In this document: piece by piece, positions 8,330 through 16,683 of the stretch
Numbering within the stretch: position 1 is the first letter of the stretch
How the letters are laid out: each line of letters opens with the position of its first letter
Assembly: GCF_009734425.1 (NCBI RefSeq)
Contig: NZ_CP046456.1
Location: 44,873-108,872 of the forward strand
Reading direction: 5' to 3'
DNA from: Corynebacterium occultum
Lineage (GTDB): Bacteria; Actinomycetota; Actinomycetes; Mycobacteriales; Mycobacteriaceae
DNA length: 64,000 bases
Translations under genes and position numbers: made by a program
The notes under the pieces: generated by a model
Databases searched by the model: none
Told to the model about the DNA's origin: nothing
What the model saw: only the letters and a program-made list of their open reading frames with translations

Positions 8330-8392
8330 TTACCATCATACGTAATAAATCATAAGATAAATGATGATTATCGTTATTATATTGGGTAGCAG
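8330..8392 (-). promoter_or_regulatory. AT-rich operator/promoter region of the kfrA-like gene
   Basis: This stretch is very AT-rich compared with its surroundings and contains interleaved ATCAT/ATGAT elements. The segment 8363-8380 read on the minus strand, ATAATAACGATAATCATC, matches 41804-41821 (ATAATAATAGTAATCATC) at 15 of 18 positions. KfrA proteins bind AT-rich repeats in their own promoter, so this is the probable autoregulatory site. Confidence 0.55.
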
Positions 8393-8630
8393 GATGGTTC
8401 GTGCAGAGAGTGGGGTGGGTAGCTGAGAGGGGTCGGTTTCCCACCGCCTGATGAATGTCCAGCGTCACCGTTACCCGGCCACCTCGAAACAAGGGACGGT
8501 CAAGATATTGAGGTCAGATTCGTGAATCTAACCTCGCCTTGCACCAGCGCCCAACTCGCTTAAGCGTGCCCTGAGGGATGGGAAGGGCCAATTCCGGGCC
8601 CTCACGTGCAAAAAGTAAAAATCTCTTTAC

Positions 8631-8654
8631 TTTCGATTCGATACGTATAGTATC
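8631..8654 (+). promoter_or_regulatory. Candidate TetR operator before the AAHS transporter
   Basis: TTTCGATTCGATACGTATAG followed by TATC contains the GATACG element and a GATAC-5-GTATC inverted repeat. It resembles the operators around the TetR gene at 11.1 kb and lies about 60 bases upstream of the transporter start. Confidence 0.55.
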
Positions 8655-8711
8655 TAATCTTACATGTGGTGCAGATCACGCCTACGTGAACCGGATATGG
8701 AAGGTCTCAAT

Positions 8712-10112
8712 ATGACCACTGACTCAGTGAGACAGCGCAGTATCTCTGAAGTTATTGAATCTGCCGGAATTACTAGACGGCACTGGCTTTATTTCACGCT
8801 CATTTTTCTTCTGCTCTTGGCGGATGGCATGGACTCCACCATCGTCAGTCATATTTTTCCCTCGCTCATTAAAGAATGGGGAGTTTCTGTCGGCGGCGGC
8901 ATTGCATTGATAGTGTCCGGAGGTTTCGTAGCCATGGGACTCGGGTCGCTGGTGGCGGGCCGCCTAGCGGATCAGCTGGGCCGTAAACCTGTCCTCGTGG
9001 CGGCAGGGTTCATTCTTTCCGCGATGACAATTTTGGGGGGTACTGCAGAAAATTTCACCATGTTCACCATATGGCGCTTTATTGCGTGCGTGGGAATCGG
9101 AGCTGTCCTGCCGACTGCTGTGACGCTTCTGGCGGATCTGGTTCCACAAAAGCGTCGCGGTGCTATGGTGGCTGCCTCCTATGCGGGGTTGGGTTTGGGC
9201 ACTACTGTCGGCGCCACCCTGGCCGGCGCCATCCTTCCCGCCGAAGGCTGGCGGGTGCTTATGTTCGTTGGTGGCGCGATTCCCCTGATAATCACGGTTT
9301 TGATTTGGATCGGAATCCCTGAATCGCCCACTCTTCTGGCGGCCCGCGGCTCAACGAACCGGGCCAGACGTTCTCTCGTCCAGATCTTTCCCCGGGTTAA
9401 TCCGGACGAGGTTGACCTCACTGCATCTGTAGTAAAAAAACAGCAATCAGCAACCTTCCAGCGGTTACTTTCTCAGCCCTATACCTGGACCAGTGTGTTG
9501 CTGTGGGTATTTGGTTTCCTTTCCCTGGGCACGCAGTTGCTGATCATCCAGTATCTTCCCACTCTTCTGCAGATGCCGAGCCCGGGACTCACGACAGTCG
9601 AAAGTAGTACAATCGTCGCTGTGTATGGCTTCGCCAGTGTGGCGAGCCTCCTGCTCCTCGGAGCAGTTCTCGCCAAATGGCAGCGGTTTGGGGTCATCGC
9701 TGCGTGCTTGGCAGTGTCTGCGATCGTCGCTGTGGCAGTGAGTCTGGTGAGTGACGCTGGATTCGTCACCTTGTTGATTGTGTTGGGTGTGACAGGTTTC
9801 TTCGTTCCGGCGGCGCTCGGGCCCACACGAAATGTTCTTGCGGTGGAGGCCTACCCCACCGACATGCGCGCAACCGGTGTCGGTATTACTGAACTCAGTG
9901 CCCGGCTAGGGTCAGCCGGTCAGGGTGCACTCGGAGGTGTACTCATCGGCGGGGGCCTGGGATTGGGCGGATTCTTCTTGGCTTTGCTTGTTCCGCTGGG
10001 AATTCTCGGCGCGGCACTGGCCGGATTGAAGGCGTTGCACCGTCCGCAAGAAACTTCTGATCCTGAACAGGAACCCATTGCGGTGCCTGAAAGCTTGCTA
10101 CCTCAGACCTAG
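8712..10112 (+). CDS. MFS transporter, aromatic acid:H+ symporter (AAHS) family
   Basis: A 466-residue 12-helix permease. The first helix contains the AAHS signature LLADGMDSTIVSHIFPSL (an acidic D-G-x-D in helix 1), and the loop 2-3 motif reads GRLADQLGRKP, as in PcaK/BenK-type uptake systems for aromatic acids. I chose the ATG at 8712 because GGAAGG lies eight bases upstream; an ATG at 8697 and another at 8664 are also in frame. It is the first gene of the aromatic island, is transcribed towards the TetR gene and has a TetR-type operator upstream. It most likely imports the aromatic substrate of the island; which one cannot be read from sequence. Confidence 0.88.
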   Translation: MTTDSVRQRSISEVIESAGITRRHWLYFTLIFLLLLADGMDSTIVSHIFPSLIKEWGVSVGGGIALIVSGGFVAMGLGSLVAGRLADQLGRKPVLVAAGFILSAMTILGGTAENFTMFTIWRFIACVGIGAVLPTAVTLLADLVPQKRRGAMVAASYAGLGLGTTVGATLAGAILPAEGWRVLMFVGGAIPLIITVLIWIGIPESPTLLAARGSTNRARRSLVQIFPRVNPDEVDLTASVVKKQQSATFQRLLSQPYTWTSVLLWVFGFLSLGTQLLIIQYLPTLLQMPSPGLTTVESSTIVAVYGFASVASLLLLGAVLAKWQRFGVIAACLAVSAIVAVAVSLVSDAGFVTLLIVLGVTGFFVPAALGPTRNVLAVEAYPTDMRATGVGITELSARLGSAGQGALGGVLIGGGLGLGGFFLALLVPLGILGAALAGLKALHRPQETSDPEQEPIAVPESLLPQT

Positions 10113-10237
10113 TGTTGCGAACTGTCTTTTCTCGCCGACACCAGCCAAATGGATCACCCCGCCCACAGAAAAGGGAAAGAGCTGGTTTCCTCTTCCCTGC
10201 CCTACAGAAGAAGAGCGGAGTTAACACATTATAGGTT

Positions 10238-10275
10238 AGGAGCTTCCCCACTCTGCCCGGGTGGGGAAGGCTCCT
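10238..10275. terminator. Strong hairpin between convergent genes
   Basis: AGGAGCTTCCCCAC pairs with GTGGGGAAGGCTCCT with one bulge across a 9-base loop. It lies between the convergent transporter and TetR genes and probably serves both as a terminator. The rest of 10113-10522 contains no supported gene. Confidence 0.6.
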
Positions 10276-10522
10276 GAAGGTATTGCTGATGATTTTCGCC
10301 CGGAAATTGCCTCACCTGAAAGGGGATAGGCGGCCCCCGAATGCCGTTGGAGGGTGTGGATCCTAGGGGCCATCCTGGACGCCTTTCCCTTGGTGTAAGG
10401 GCATGGAGTTCAGGATTTGCGGGTGTCATCGCTTCGCCACAGCGGCCAGCGTTTCGGAGTTTGCGCACTTCGCGTGCTGTCAACCTGGCGTGGCGGGGTG
10501 GTCGTATGCACTGCGGAAGAAG

Positions 10523-11101
10523 TCAGCGAACTCGCAGCCCTTCAAGGGCGTTGTTGAGGTGGCGATGAGCCCAATCCCGATCCAGCGGACCATCCGGGAT
10601 GAGGAGCCGGAAGTAAATTGGCCCGTACAGGAGCTCTGCAACTTCAGCAGGTGAAATATCCTGGCGGATAACCCCTTCATCCTGGCCTCGCTGGATGACG
10701 GCGTAAGCTACATCCCGGCGATTATGCCAAAATCGTTCCTTAAACTCCTTCATAACCTCAGGATCATGCTGACATTCAGCAATGAGCTGGGCGACGAGGC
10801 GTCCTTCGCCACCACCAAAAATCTCTGCAACGGATGCCAAATGGTCACGCAGAGCATCGAGGGCCGGAAGCTCATCATTTAATGGTGTGCGCGCGATGTG
10901 ATTGTCGAGGAAACTATCAATCACCACAGCCACCTTGCTGGGCCACCAGCGGTAAATAGTCGTCTTGCTGACCCCGGCTTCTTTTGCGATCCGTTCGATC
11001 GAGAGCTTCTGGAGGGAAAATCCCTCTCCTTGCTCGGGATCTACCAGCGCAATAGTTGCATCCAGGATCGCTTGGTGACTTTGTTCGCTTCTAAGTGCCA
11101 T
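10523..11101 (-). CDS. TetR/AcrR family transcriptional regulator
   Basis: A 192-residue regulator with the N-terminal TetR helix-turn-helix (SIERIAKEAGVSKTTIYRWW, about residues 34-53) followed by an all-helical ligand-binding and dimerisation domain. Length is typical for the family. The upstream region contains a perfect 7-3-7 palindrome (11123-11139) and a 6-3-6 palindrome in front of the divergent thiolase gene, both built on CGAAACG/GATACG. Variants of this motif recur in front of five units of the island, so this protein is the best candidate for its repressor, released by a pathway substrate or CoA intermediate. Confidence 0.92.
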   Translation of the reverse strand: MALRSEQSHQAILDATIALVDPEQGEGFSLQKLSIERIAKEAGVSKTTIYRWWPSKVAVVIDSFLDNHIARTPLNDELPALDALRDHLASVAEIFGGGEGRLVAQLIAECQHDPEVMKEFKERFWHNRRDVAYAVIQRGQDEGVIRQDISPAEVAELLYGPIYFRLLIPDGPLDRDWAHRHLNNALEGLRVR

Positions 11102-11122
11102 GATTTGAGGCTATCCTTCCCG

Positions 11123-11139
11123 CGTTTCGATACGAAACG
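11123..11139. promoter_or_regulatory. TetR operator 1 (perfect palindrome)
   Basis: CGTTTCG-ATA-CGAAACG is a perfect 7-3-7 inverted repeat 22 bases upstream of the TetR start, well placed for autoregulation. Confidence 0.75.
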
Positions 11140-11185
11140 ATCACCATCATTTAGTGCAAGTGTAGGACATCCAATGTAGTATATA

Positions 11186-11200
11186 GATACGAAACGTATC
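11186..11200. promoter_or_regulatory. TetR operator 2, before the thiolase gene
   Basis: GATACG-AAA-CGTATC is a perfect 6-3-6 inverted repeat. It is followed at once by GAATCGTTTTG, which gives a second overlapping imperfect palindrome. It lies 46 bases upstream of the thiolase start. Confidence 0.75.
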
Positions 11201-11246
11201 GAATCGTTTTGAAATGTTGCCCTACTTTGAAAAGGAGCGTGTCCTT

Positions 11247-12467
11247 ATGGCCGTTACTATCGCCCCGAACGATGCTGTCATTGTCGCTTATCAGCGGACC
11301 CCCTTTGGCAGAGCCCGAAAAGGAACCCTGGCGAATGAGCGCCCGGAGGATCTGGCCCGGGCTGCCGTGGGGGCTGTTTTATCCACCGTGCCGTCACTGG
11401 ATGATGGATCGTTGGATGATTTTTATCTTGGAACAGCGGTCCCCGAAGGTGCCCAGGGGGATAATATTGCTCGGAGAGTCGCTGTCCTGTCCGGAATGGA
11501 TCAGTTGCCGGGAGCTACCGTCAATCGTTTCTGTGCCTCGTCCCTGGAGGCTGTGGCCGCCGGGGCTCGGGCGATCAAAGCCGATGACGGTGATGTCTAC
11601 CTCGTTGGTGGTGTGGAGTCCACATCGACGACACCTCCCCTAACCACCAGTCCCTATCCGGGAATGGAGGAGGCGGCGTCACGCACCAAGAAACTACTTG
11701 ATTCTGGGGAGCAATGGTGTGATCCGCGCCAGATGGGAGAGGTCCCTGATCTCTACGTGCCCATGGGGGCCACGGCAGAATTTGTTGCGAAGATGACGGG
11801 GACAACCAGGCGTGATCAGGACGAATGGGCGCTGATGTCCCAGCAGCGAGCCGCCCGGGCTATTGAACAGGGATTCTTCGAGCAAGAGATCTTGGCCTAT
11901 GAGCGCGCAGATGGCACGGTCATTCGCACCGATGATGGGCCGCGCCCGGGGACCTCGATGGAAGGTTTGGAGGGTTTGCGTCCTGTTTTTCTGGAGGGGG
12001 GAACCGTGACCGCAGGTAATGCCAGTCCCCTCAATGACGGTGCGTCGGCGGCTGTGCTCATGAGTGCCCGGTGTGCAGGTGAACTGGGGATCACACCTTT
12101 GGCCCGCGTCTTAGGGACCGCCACGACGGGTCTTTCACCGGAGATCATGGGATTGGGGCCGGTGGAGGCTTCAAAGAAGGTGCTGCAACGTCTTGGTATG
12201 ACAATAAAAGATATTGACCTCATAGAACTCAATGAGGCATTCGCAGCCCAGGTTGTCCCGGTGGTGCGTCAACTGGATGCTGATCCCATGCAGGTCAATA
12301 TTCACGGCGGTGCTCTTGCGATCGGCCATCCCTTCGGGGCGACTGGTGTTCGCCTGGTCGGTACTCTTATGAACGGTTTGCGCGCTACAGAGGGGACGTT
12401 GGGTTTGGCTACCTTGTGTATTGGCGGAGGTCAGGGCATGGCGATGGTCATTGAGAGGTTGTCATGA
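11247..12467 (+). CDS. Acetyl-CoA C-acyltransferase (thiolase)
   Basis: A 406-residue thiolase. The acyl-accepting Cys96 lies in NRFCASSLEA, the His361 in GGALAIGHPFGATG and the second Cys391 in CIGGGQGMA, so all catalytic residues are in place. Start chosen at 11247 because AAAGGAG precedes it; an earlier in-frame start is less likely. Family members cleave 3-ketoacyl-CoA or acetoacetyl-CoA with CoA. Since the same island encodes an acetoacetyl-CoA synthetase, cleavage of acetoacetyl-CoA to two acetyl-CoA is a plausible role. The gene overlaps the thioesterase gene by four bases and has a TetR-type operator upstream. Confidence 0.93.
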   Translation: MAVTIAPNDAVIVAYQRTPFGRARKGTLANERPEDLARAAVGAVLSTVPSLDDGSLDDFYLGTAVPEGAQGDNIARRVAVLSGMDQLPGATVNRFCASSLEAVAAGARAIKADDGDVYLVGGVESTSTTPPLTTSPYPGMEEAASRTKKLLDSGEQWCDPRQMGEVPDLYVPMGATAEFVAKMTGTTRRDQDEWALMSQQRAARAIEQGFFEQEILAYERADGTVIRTDDGPRPGTSMEGLEGLRPVFLEGGTVTAGNASPLNDGASAAVLMSARCAGELGITPLARVLGTATTGLSPEIMGLGPVEASKKVLQRLGMTIKDIDLIELNEAFAAQVVPVVRQLDADPMQVNIHGGALAIGHPFGATGVRLVGTLMNGLRATEGTLGLATLCIGGGQGMAMVIERLS

Positions 12468-12919
12468 ACAATCACCTAGATACAGCTCTGGATACAGCTA
12501 GCGAGGGTAGTTCACCAGAGGCAGGAGATTTCGTGACCGAGATGCTTGCCGCAGATCGCAGTCGCGGGCGCCTGGGGATCCACGGTACTGACGTGGGTCA
12601 AGGGAAAGCGTCTGCTTACCTCACGGTGGAGCCCGATATGGTGAATGGAATCGAGGTCGTCCATGGCGGATTTGTGTTCGCCTTGGCTGACTACGCTTTC
12701 GCGTGTGCAGCGAATTCCGTACTCCCCCGCGTGGCCACAGTAGATGCACAGATCTCTTTCCTTGCCCCCGCCAGGCTGGGGGAGACGTTGGTGGCTGAGG
12801 CCGTTGTTTCCTTTACCGGAGGCCGACGCATCATTGTCGATGTCACAGTGACAACTGCAGACCGCACTGTTGCGCTCTTCCGTGGCACCGGCAGAACAAT
12901 GGGAGGTCCTACCCGTTGA
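12464..12919 (+). CDS. PaaI-type hotdog-fold thioesterase
   Basis: A 151-residue single-domain hotdog protein with the family motif VVHGGFVFALADYAF: HGG at residues 67-69 and the catalytic-type Asp76. PaaI-family enzymes hydrolyse aryl- or acyl-CoA esters and often rescue CoA from dead-end intermediates. The start overlaps the thiolase stop (ATGA), so the two are co-translated. In this island it could release CoA from stalled aromatic or ketoacyl thioesters; this is inference from context. Confidence 0.88.
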   Translation: MNNHLDTALDTASEGSSPEAGDFVTEMLAADRSRGRLGIHGTDVGQGKASAYLTVEPDMVNGIEVVHGGFVFALADYAFACAANSVLPRVATVDAQISFLAPARLGETLVAEAVVSFTGGRRIIVDVTVTTADRTVALFRGTGRTMGGPTR

Positions 12920-12972
12920 GGTGGTTCGGTTGAGACCGGGCGCTTGGGTGCCTCGGTTGCCTGAATAGACGC

Positions 12973-13014
12973 ACAGCCCCAGGATCGTCACGTCATTGAC
13001 GATCCTGGGGCTGT
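12973..13014. terminator. Bidirectional terminator hairpin
   Basis: An 18-base stem, ACAGCCCCAGGATCGTCA pairing perfectly with TGACGATCCTGGGGCTGT around a six-base loop, sits between the convergent thioesterase and aldolase-type genes. Confidence 0.85.
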
Positions 13015-13027
13015 GCTCTGGGGTCAG

Positions 13028-14044
13028 TTAGGGTGCTATGCGTCCCCGGACAAACTCCTCATCCGGGGAGTCGGTGACCGGCAGTCCGGAGGCTTCCAGT
13101 CCTGCGCGCAGTTGCTTCATGAAGCGGTCCGGGAGTTTAGCTGCCGGGGGGCGTAGCGCCCCACCATTGAATCCAGCAAGCCACTCCTGGTACTTCCACT
13201 GGGTTCGGTTGATGGTGTTGGTGCCCGGGGTGGAGGTGGAGGAGACCGCGGTATTGGCGGCTCGGGCTGGCTGGACCTTCCAATAAAGCTTCATTGCCTC
13301 CTCCCACTGGCCGGTGCGTGCCAGTTCAAAGGCGCGGGGATAGTAATCTCCCATCCAGTGGGTATTGGCGGTTCCGGAGAACTGGAAATCCAGCTGGGAC
13401 ATGAGCGGAATGGTCTCGGCTTCGATGGGGCAGGAAATGACTACTTCTTCTCGGAAGTGGTGGTACATCTCCATGACACCGGGAATCCCGGGGTAGCCTT
13501 GTTCGGCTTTGATGGCCACGATGCTGGGCATGGCGTCTAGTACCCGGCGGACGAAATCCACACTCATGCCGGCCGGGTGAATGCGTTCAAAACCCCAGGC
13601 AGGGAGGGGGAAGAGCATGGTTGCCAGGTCGGTACCGTCGGTGAACCTCTTGGTGTAGTCGAAGATCTCATCGTAGGAGGTCGGCCAGAAGGATGCGGGA
13701 TAAGCCAGCAGTGCTCGGTCAGCGCCGGCCTTGGCAGCAAGATTGGCGGCGTGGATATTTTCTTCCAACGTCCCGAAGATGGCGTGGAAAAATAATGCGA
13801 AATCCGGTCCGGCGGCCTCCCGGGCGATCGCGGTGATACGGGCGTTCTCCTCCGGTGTGACATTAACCTCAGCAACCAGCAAGGTCCCCTTATATCCGAG
13901 TTCTTTCAGACGCAGCACGTCGTGGCGGATGGCGTTTTCGTTCAGCCCGGAGAAATCAGGGGTGTATGAGGGGTGTGTCACCGCGACGGCGCCGGTGAAA
14001 TTCTCCCGGGCCCAGGCCCGTGCTTCAGATTTGGTGTAATCCAT
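13028..14044 (-). CDS. DapA/dihydrodipicolinate synthase superfamily aldolase or hydratase-aldolase
   Basis: A 338-residue class I aldolase of the DHDPS/N-acetylneuraminate lyase superfamily. The probable Schiff-base Lys179 lies in SIVAIKAEQG and the partner Tyr115 in LLAYPASFW. The usual GTTGE turn is replaced by LLVAEVN (residues 55-61), as in members that act on aromatic or long-chain 2-keto acids. Such enzymes make or split pyruvate adducts, for example hydratase-aldolases of naphthalene-type pathways. It lies 15 bases after the OCD-family gene and is probably co-transcribed with it. The aromatic context suggests it releases or consumes pyruvate; the precise substrate is unknown. Confidence 0.82.
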   Translation of the reverse strand: MDYTKSEARAWARENFTGAVAVTHPSYTPDFSGLNENAIRHDVLRLKELGYKGTLLVAEVNVTPEENARITAIAREAAGPDFALFFHAIFGTLEENIHAANLAAKAGADRALLAYPASFWPTSYDEIFDYTKRFTDGTDLATMLFPLPAWGFERIHPAGMSVDFVRRVLDAMPSIVAIKAEQGYPGIPGVMEMYHHFREEVVISCPIEAETIPLMSQLDFQFSGTANTHWMGDYYPRAFELARTGQWEEAMKLYWKVQPARAANTAVSSTSTPGTNTINRTQWKYQEWLAGFNGGALRPPAAKLPDRFMKQLRAGLEASGLPVTDSPDEEFVRGRIAP

Positions 14045-14059
14045 GAGGTTCTCCTTGTT

Positions 14060-15070
14060 TTACTTGCGGGTGGTGATGATGTTGACGGGTAACTTTGTCC
14101 CCAGCTCTGCTGCACGGGCTCGATTCACGAGCATCTCTGCGACGGCAATATCTTGTAGTCCTGAACCTGTCGACTTATAGATGCGAATGCCGCGGTTTTT
14201 ATCGATGACAGCTTCGCCGCGAAGGGCTGCACTTAAAGTAGTGACCTTCGGTGTCAGGTCGATGCCCTGTGCCTGTGCTGCGAGCATGTCTCCGCTGCCA
14301 TGAACAACTTCGTCGTAGGTATCAACGACAATGGTGGAGGCTTGTTCGAGCAGTTCAACAGGTAGTTCCCGCTGGCCCGGTGTCGTTGAGCCAATGGAAA
14401 CCACGGTGGCATTCTGGCCAATGCATTGCGCTTCGATGATGGGGGTCTCGTCTCGTGAGCGAGCCGCACACAGGATGAGGTCAGCACCGTCCACCGCAGC
14501 TTCGGCAGAGGAGACGGGGGTAGCGGTTGCTCCGTTTAATCCGTCAAAATCCCGGGCGAAAGCTCTCCGGTTTTCTTCTGTCGGGCTGAACACATGAATG
14601 GTGGAAAATTGAGCAACATGTGACAACGCCTGCAGGTGGGAACGGGCTTCAAAGCCAGATCCAATCACCCCCACAGACACGGGGTGATCAGGGATGATGG
14701 TGGACACTCCGACGGCTGTCGTGGCGGCGGTTCGCAGTCCGGTGACTCGGTTGCCGTCTAACAAGGCAACCAGGTCTGCAGTCTGCTTGTCGAAGAGAGT
14801 GATCAAATAGCTCACCGAGAGTCCGTCGGCGAAACTCCCCACGATGGACTTGGCGCCGAATAATCGGCCGGCCGCCGGAACGGAGGGCATAATTCGCATC
14901 CATTCCTGCGGTGACTCGGCAAAAATACGCCCGGGGGTGCGGACATGGTCTTCGGGGGTGCTGTAAACATCTCGGATCACCTCCATCGCTGCCTCGATAT
15001 CAGACAGCTCGGCGATGTCTGTATCACTGAGAAACAGCAGGGGACTAGGGGAAAGGGTGTCGTCGGTCAT
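14060..15070 (-). CDS. Ornithine cyclodeaminase / mu-crystallin family protein
   Basis: A 336-residue protein of the OCD/mu-crystallin family with a Rossmann NAD(P) site (VGVIGSGFEARSHLQAL, about residues 133-149) and the upstream family stretch GAKSIVGSF. Family members include ornithine cyclodeaminase, alanine dehydrogenase, ketimine reductase and several enzymes with unrelated roles in catabolic clusters. It is the first gene of a leftward unit with the DapA-type gene and is divergent from the aldehyde dehydrogenase, sharing a TetR-type operator region with it. The role is unknown: it could reduce a cyclic imine or a 2-oxo acid produced by the pathway. Confidence 0.85.
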   Translation of the reverse strand: MTDDTLSPSPLLFLSDTDIAELSDIEAAMEVIRDVYSTPEDHVRTPGRIFAESPQEWMRIMPSVPAAGRLFGAKSIVGSFADGLSVSYLITLFDKQTADLVALLDGNRVTGLRTAATTAVGVSTIIPDHPVSVGVIGSGFEARSHLQALSHVAQFSTIHVFSPTEENRRAFARDFDGLNGATATPVSSAEAAVDGADLILCAARSRDETPIIEAQCIGQNATVVSIGSTTPGQRELPVELLEQASTIVVDTYDEVVHGSGDMLAAQAQGIDLTPKVTTLSAALRGEAVIDKNRGIRIYKSTGSGLQDIAVAEMLVNRARAAELGTKLPVNIITTRK

Positions 15071-15134
15071 ATCACTCCTCGGATTTGAGGGATGGGCATT
15101 CTGGCGGGGTCGTGAAGTAAGAAGAAAAATGCTG

Positions 15135-15154
15135 TTCGAAACGCACCGTTTCTA
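15135..15154. promoter_or_regulatory. Candidate TetR operator in a divergent promoter
   Basis: GAAACG-CAC-CGTTTC is a 6-3-6 palindrome (15138-15152) with the same half-site as the operators at 11.1 kb. It lies between the divergent OCD-family and aldehyde dehydrogenase genes. Confidence 0.65.
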
Positions 15155-15195
15155 TTATACTGAATGTGACTCGTATCTCAAGCAGGAAGGTCATT

Positions 15196-16572
15196 ATGAC
15201 ACTCGCCACTATTAATCCCGCCACCGGAGCCACTGAGGTGCTTGTGGAACCCCACGCACCCGACGAAGTCTTCTCCCGGATCGATGAAGCCGCTGCGGCG
15301 GCACGGGAGCTGCAGTCCACCACATTCGACCAACGTGCCCGGTGGATGCATGCTGCCGCGGACATCCTCACCGACCAGGCTGAGGGGCTGGGGGAACTGA
15401 TTACTGTCGAGATGGGAAAGCCGATCCACCAGTCCATCGCCGAGGTTCATAAATCTGCCAAGGTTATGCGCTATTACGCAGACCACGCCGAAACGTTCCT
15501 GGCAGATAGCCCTCTCGAGGACCCGGGGGTGGTGGGCGCCTCCAGGGCCTGGACGCGTTATGAGCCGCTGGGTGTGGTGCTGGCGGTCATGCCCTGGAAC
15601 TACCCGATCTGGCAGGTGATCCGGTTTGCTGCCCCCGCCCTGATGGCCGGGAATTCCGGACTACTCAAGCACGCCTCAAACGTTCCGCAGGCGGCACTGT
15701 TTCTCGACACCCTCTTCGAGCGTGCCGGTTTCCCTGTCGGCTCTTTCCGTGCCCTGCTGATCGGTGGGGCAGAAGTCGCCGGAGTGCTGGCCGATCCTCG
15801 AGTGAAGGCGGTCACGCTCACCGGTTCCGAGGCTGCGGGACGCTCCGTCGCCTCAATCGCAGGTGACCATATCAAGAAATCTGTCCTTGAACTGGGCGGT
15901 TCCGATCCTTTCATTGTCATGCCCTCAGCTGATATCACCACGGCAGCCGCCACCGCCGTCCGCGCCCGGATCAACAACAATGGACAATCATGCATCGCCG
16001 GAAAACGGTTCATCGTTCATTCGAAGGTGTATGACGAGTTTGCCGCAGCCTTTGCTGAGCAGATGTCGGCACTAGTCATCGGAGACCCCCTTGATCCAGC
16101 TACGGAGGTGGGGCCGTTGGCCACGGAAGCCGGGCGGAATAGCCTGGTGGAACTGGTCGACGATGCGGTGCATAAGGGGGCGGAAGTTCTTGCCGGGGGA
16201 TTCGCGCCAGACAGGGAGGGGTTCTTCTACGCCCCCACCATCCTGGCCGGCCTGAATGACAGCATGCGGGTGGTCCAGGAGGAAACATTCGGCCCCGTCG
16301 CCTCCCTCTACCGGGCAGAAGACGCGGAAGCTGCACTGCGCATCGCGAATCAGACCTCCTTTGGCCTGTCGAGCTCTGTATGGACATCTGACCCCGAGGA
16401 GCAGGCTTGGTTCCTGCAGGGCCTGGATGCTGGCGCCGTTTTTATTAACGGCATGACCATCTCCTATCAAGAGCTGCCTTTTGGCGGTGTCAAACGGTCA
16501 GGCTATGGCCGGGAACTGGCTGCTGCCGGCATCCGGGAGTTCTGCAACCTCAAGGCAGTCTGGGCCGCATAA
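15196..16572 (+). CDS. NAD(P)-dependent aldehyde dehydrogenase (succinate-semialdehyde type)
   Basis: A 458-residue member of the aldehyde dehydrogenase superfamily. The oxyanion Asn135 is in MPWNYPIWQ, the general base Glu232 in LELGGSDPF and the nucleophile Cys266 in NNGQSCIAGKR. The short form and sequence style resemble succinate-semialdehyde dehydrogenases. The ATG at 15196 is preceded by GGAAGG; a longer in-frame start at 15166 is less likely. It may oxidise a semialdehyde made by ring cleavage or aldol splitting. Confidence 0.92.
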   Translation: MTLATINPATGATEVLVEPHAPDEVFSRIDEAAAAARELQSTTFDQRARWMHAAADILTDQAEGLGELITVEMGKPIHQSIAEVHKSAKVMRYYADHAETFLADSPLEDPGVVGASRAWTRYEPLGVVLAVMPWNYPIWQVIRFAAPALMAGNSGLLKHASNVPQAALFLDTLFERAGFPVGSFRALLIGGAEVAGVLADPRVKAVTLTGSEAAGRSVASIAGDHIKKSVLELGGSDPFIVMPSADITTAAATAVRARINNNGQSCIAGKRFIVHSKVYDEFAAAFAEQMSALVIGDPLDPATEVGPLATEAGRNSLVELVDDAVHKGAEVLAGGFAPDREGFFYAPTILAGLNDSMRVVQEETFGPVASLYRAEDAEAALRIANQTSFGLSSSVWTSDPEEQAWFLQGLDAGAVFINGMTISYQELPFGGVKRSGYGRELAAAGIREFCNLKAVWAA

Positions 16573-16643
16573 CTCCCTGGCATTCCGCACCCAATAGGTG
16601 AGATCTCGTCACTCATTGCGCTGCACTGTGATGCCGGATACAA

Positions 16644-16656
16644 TCGATACGAAACG
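16644..16656 (+). promoter_or_regulatory. Candidate TetR operator before the monooxygenase operon
   Basis: TCGATACGAAACG, identical to the core of the operator at 11.13 kb, lies about 28 bases upstream of the FAD monooxygenase start. It is followed by a degenerate half-site (AACCGAAC). Confidence 0.65.
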
Positions 16657-16683
16657 AACCGAACTGAATGTGAAGGAGTGGCT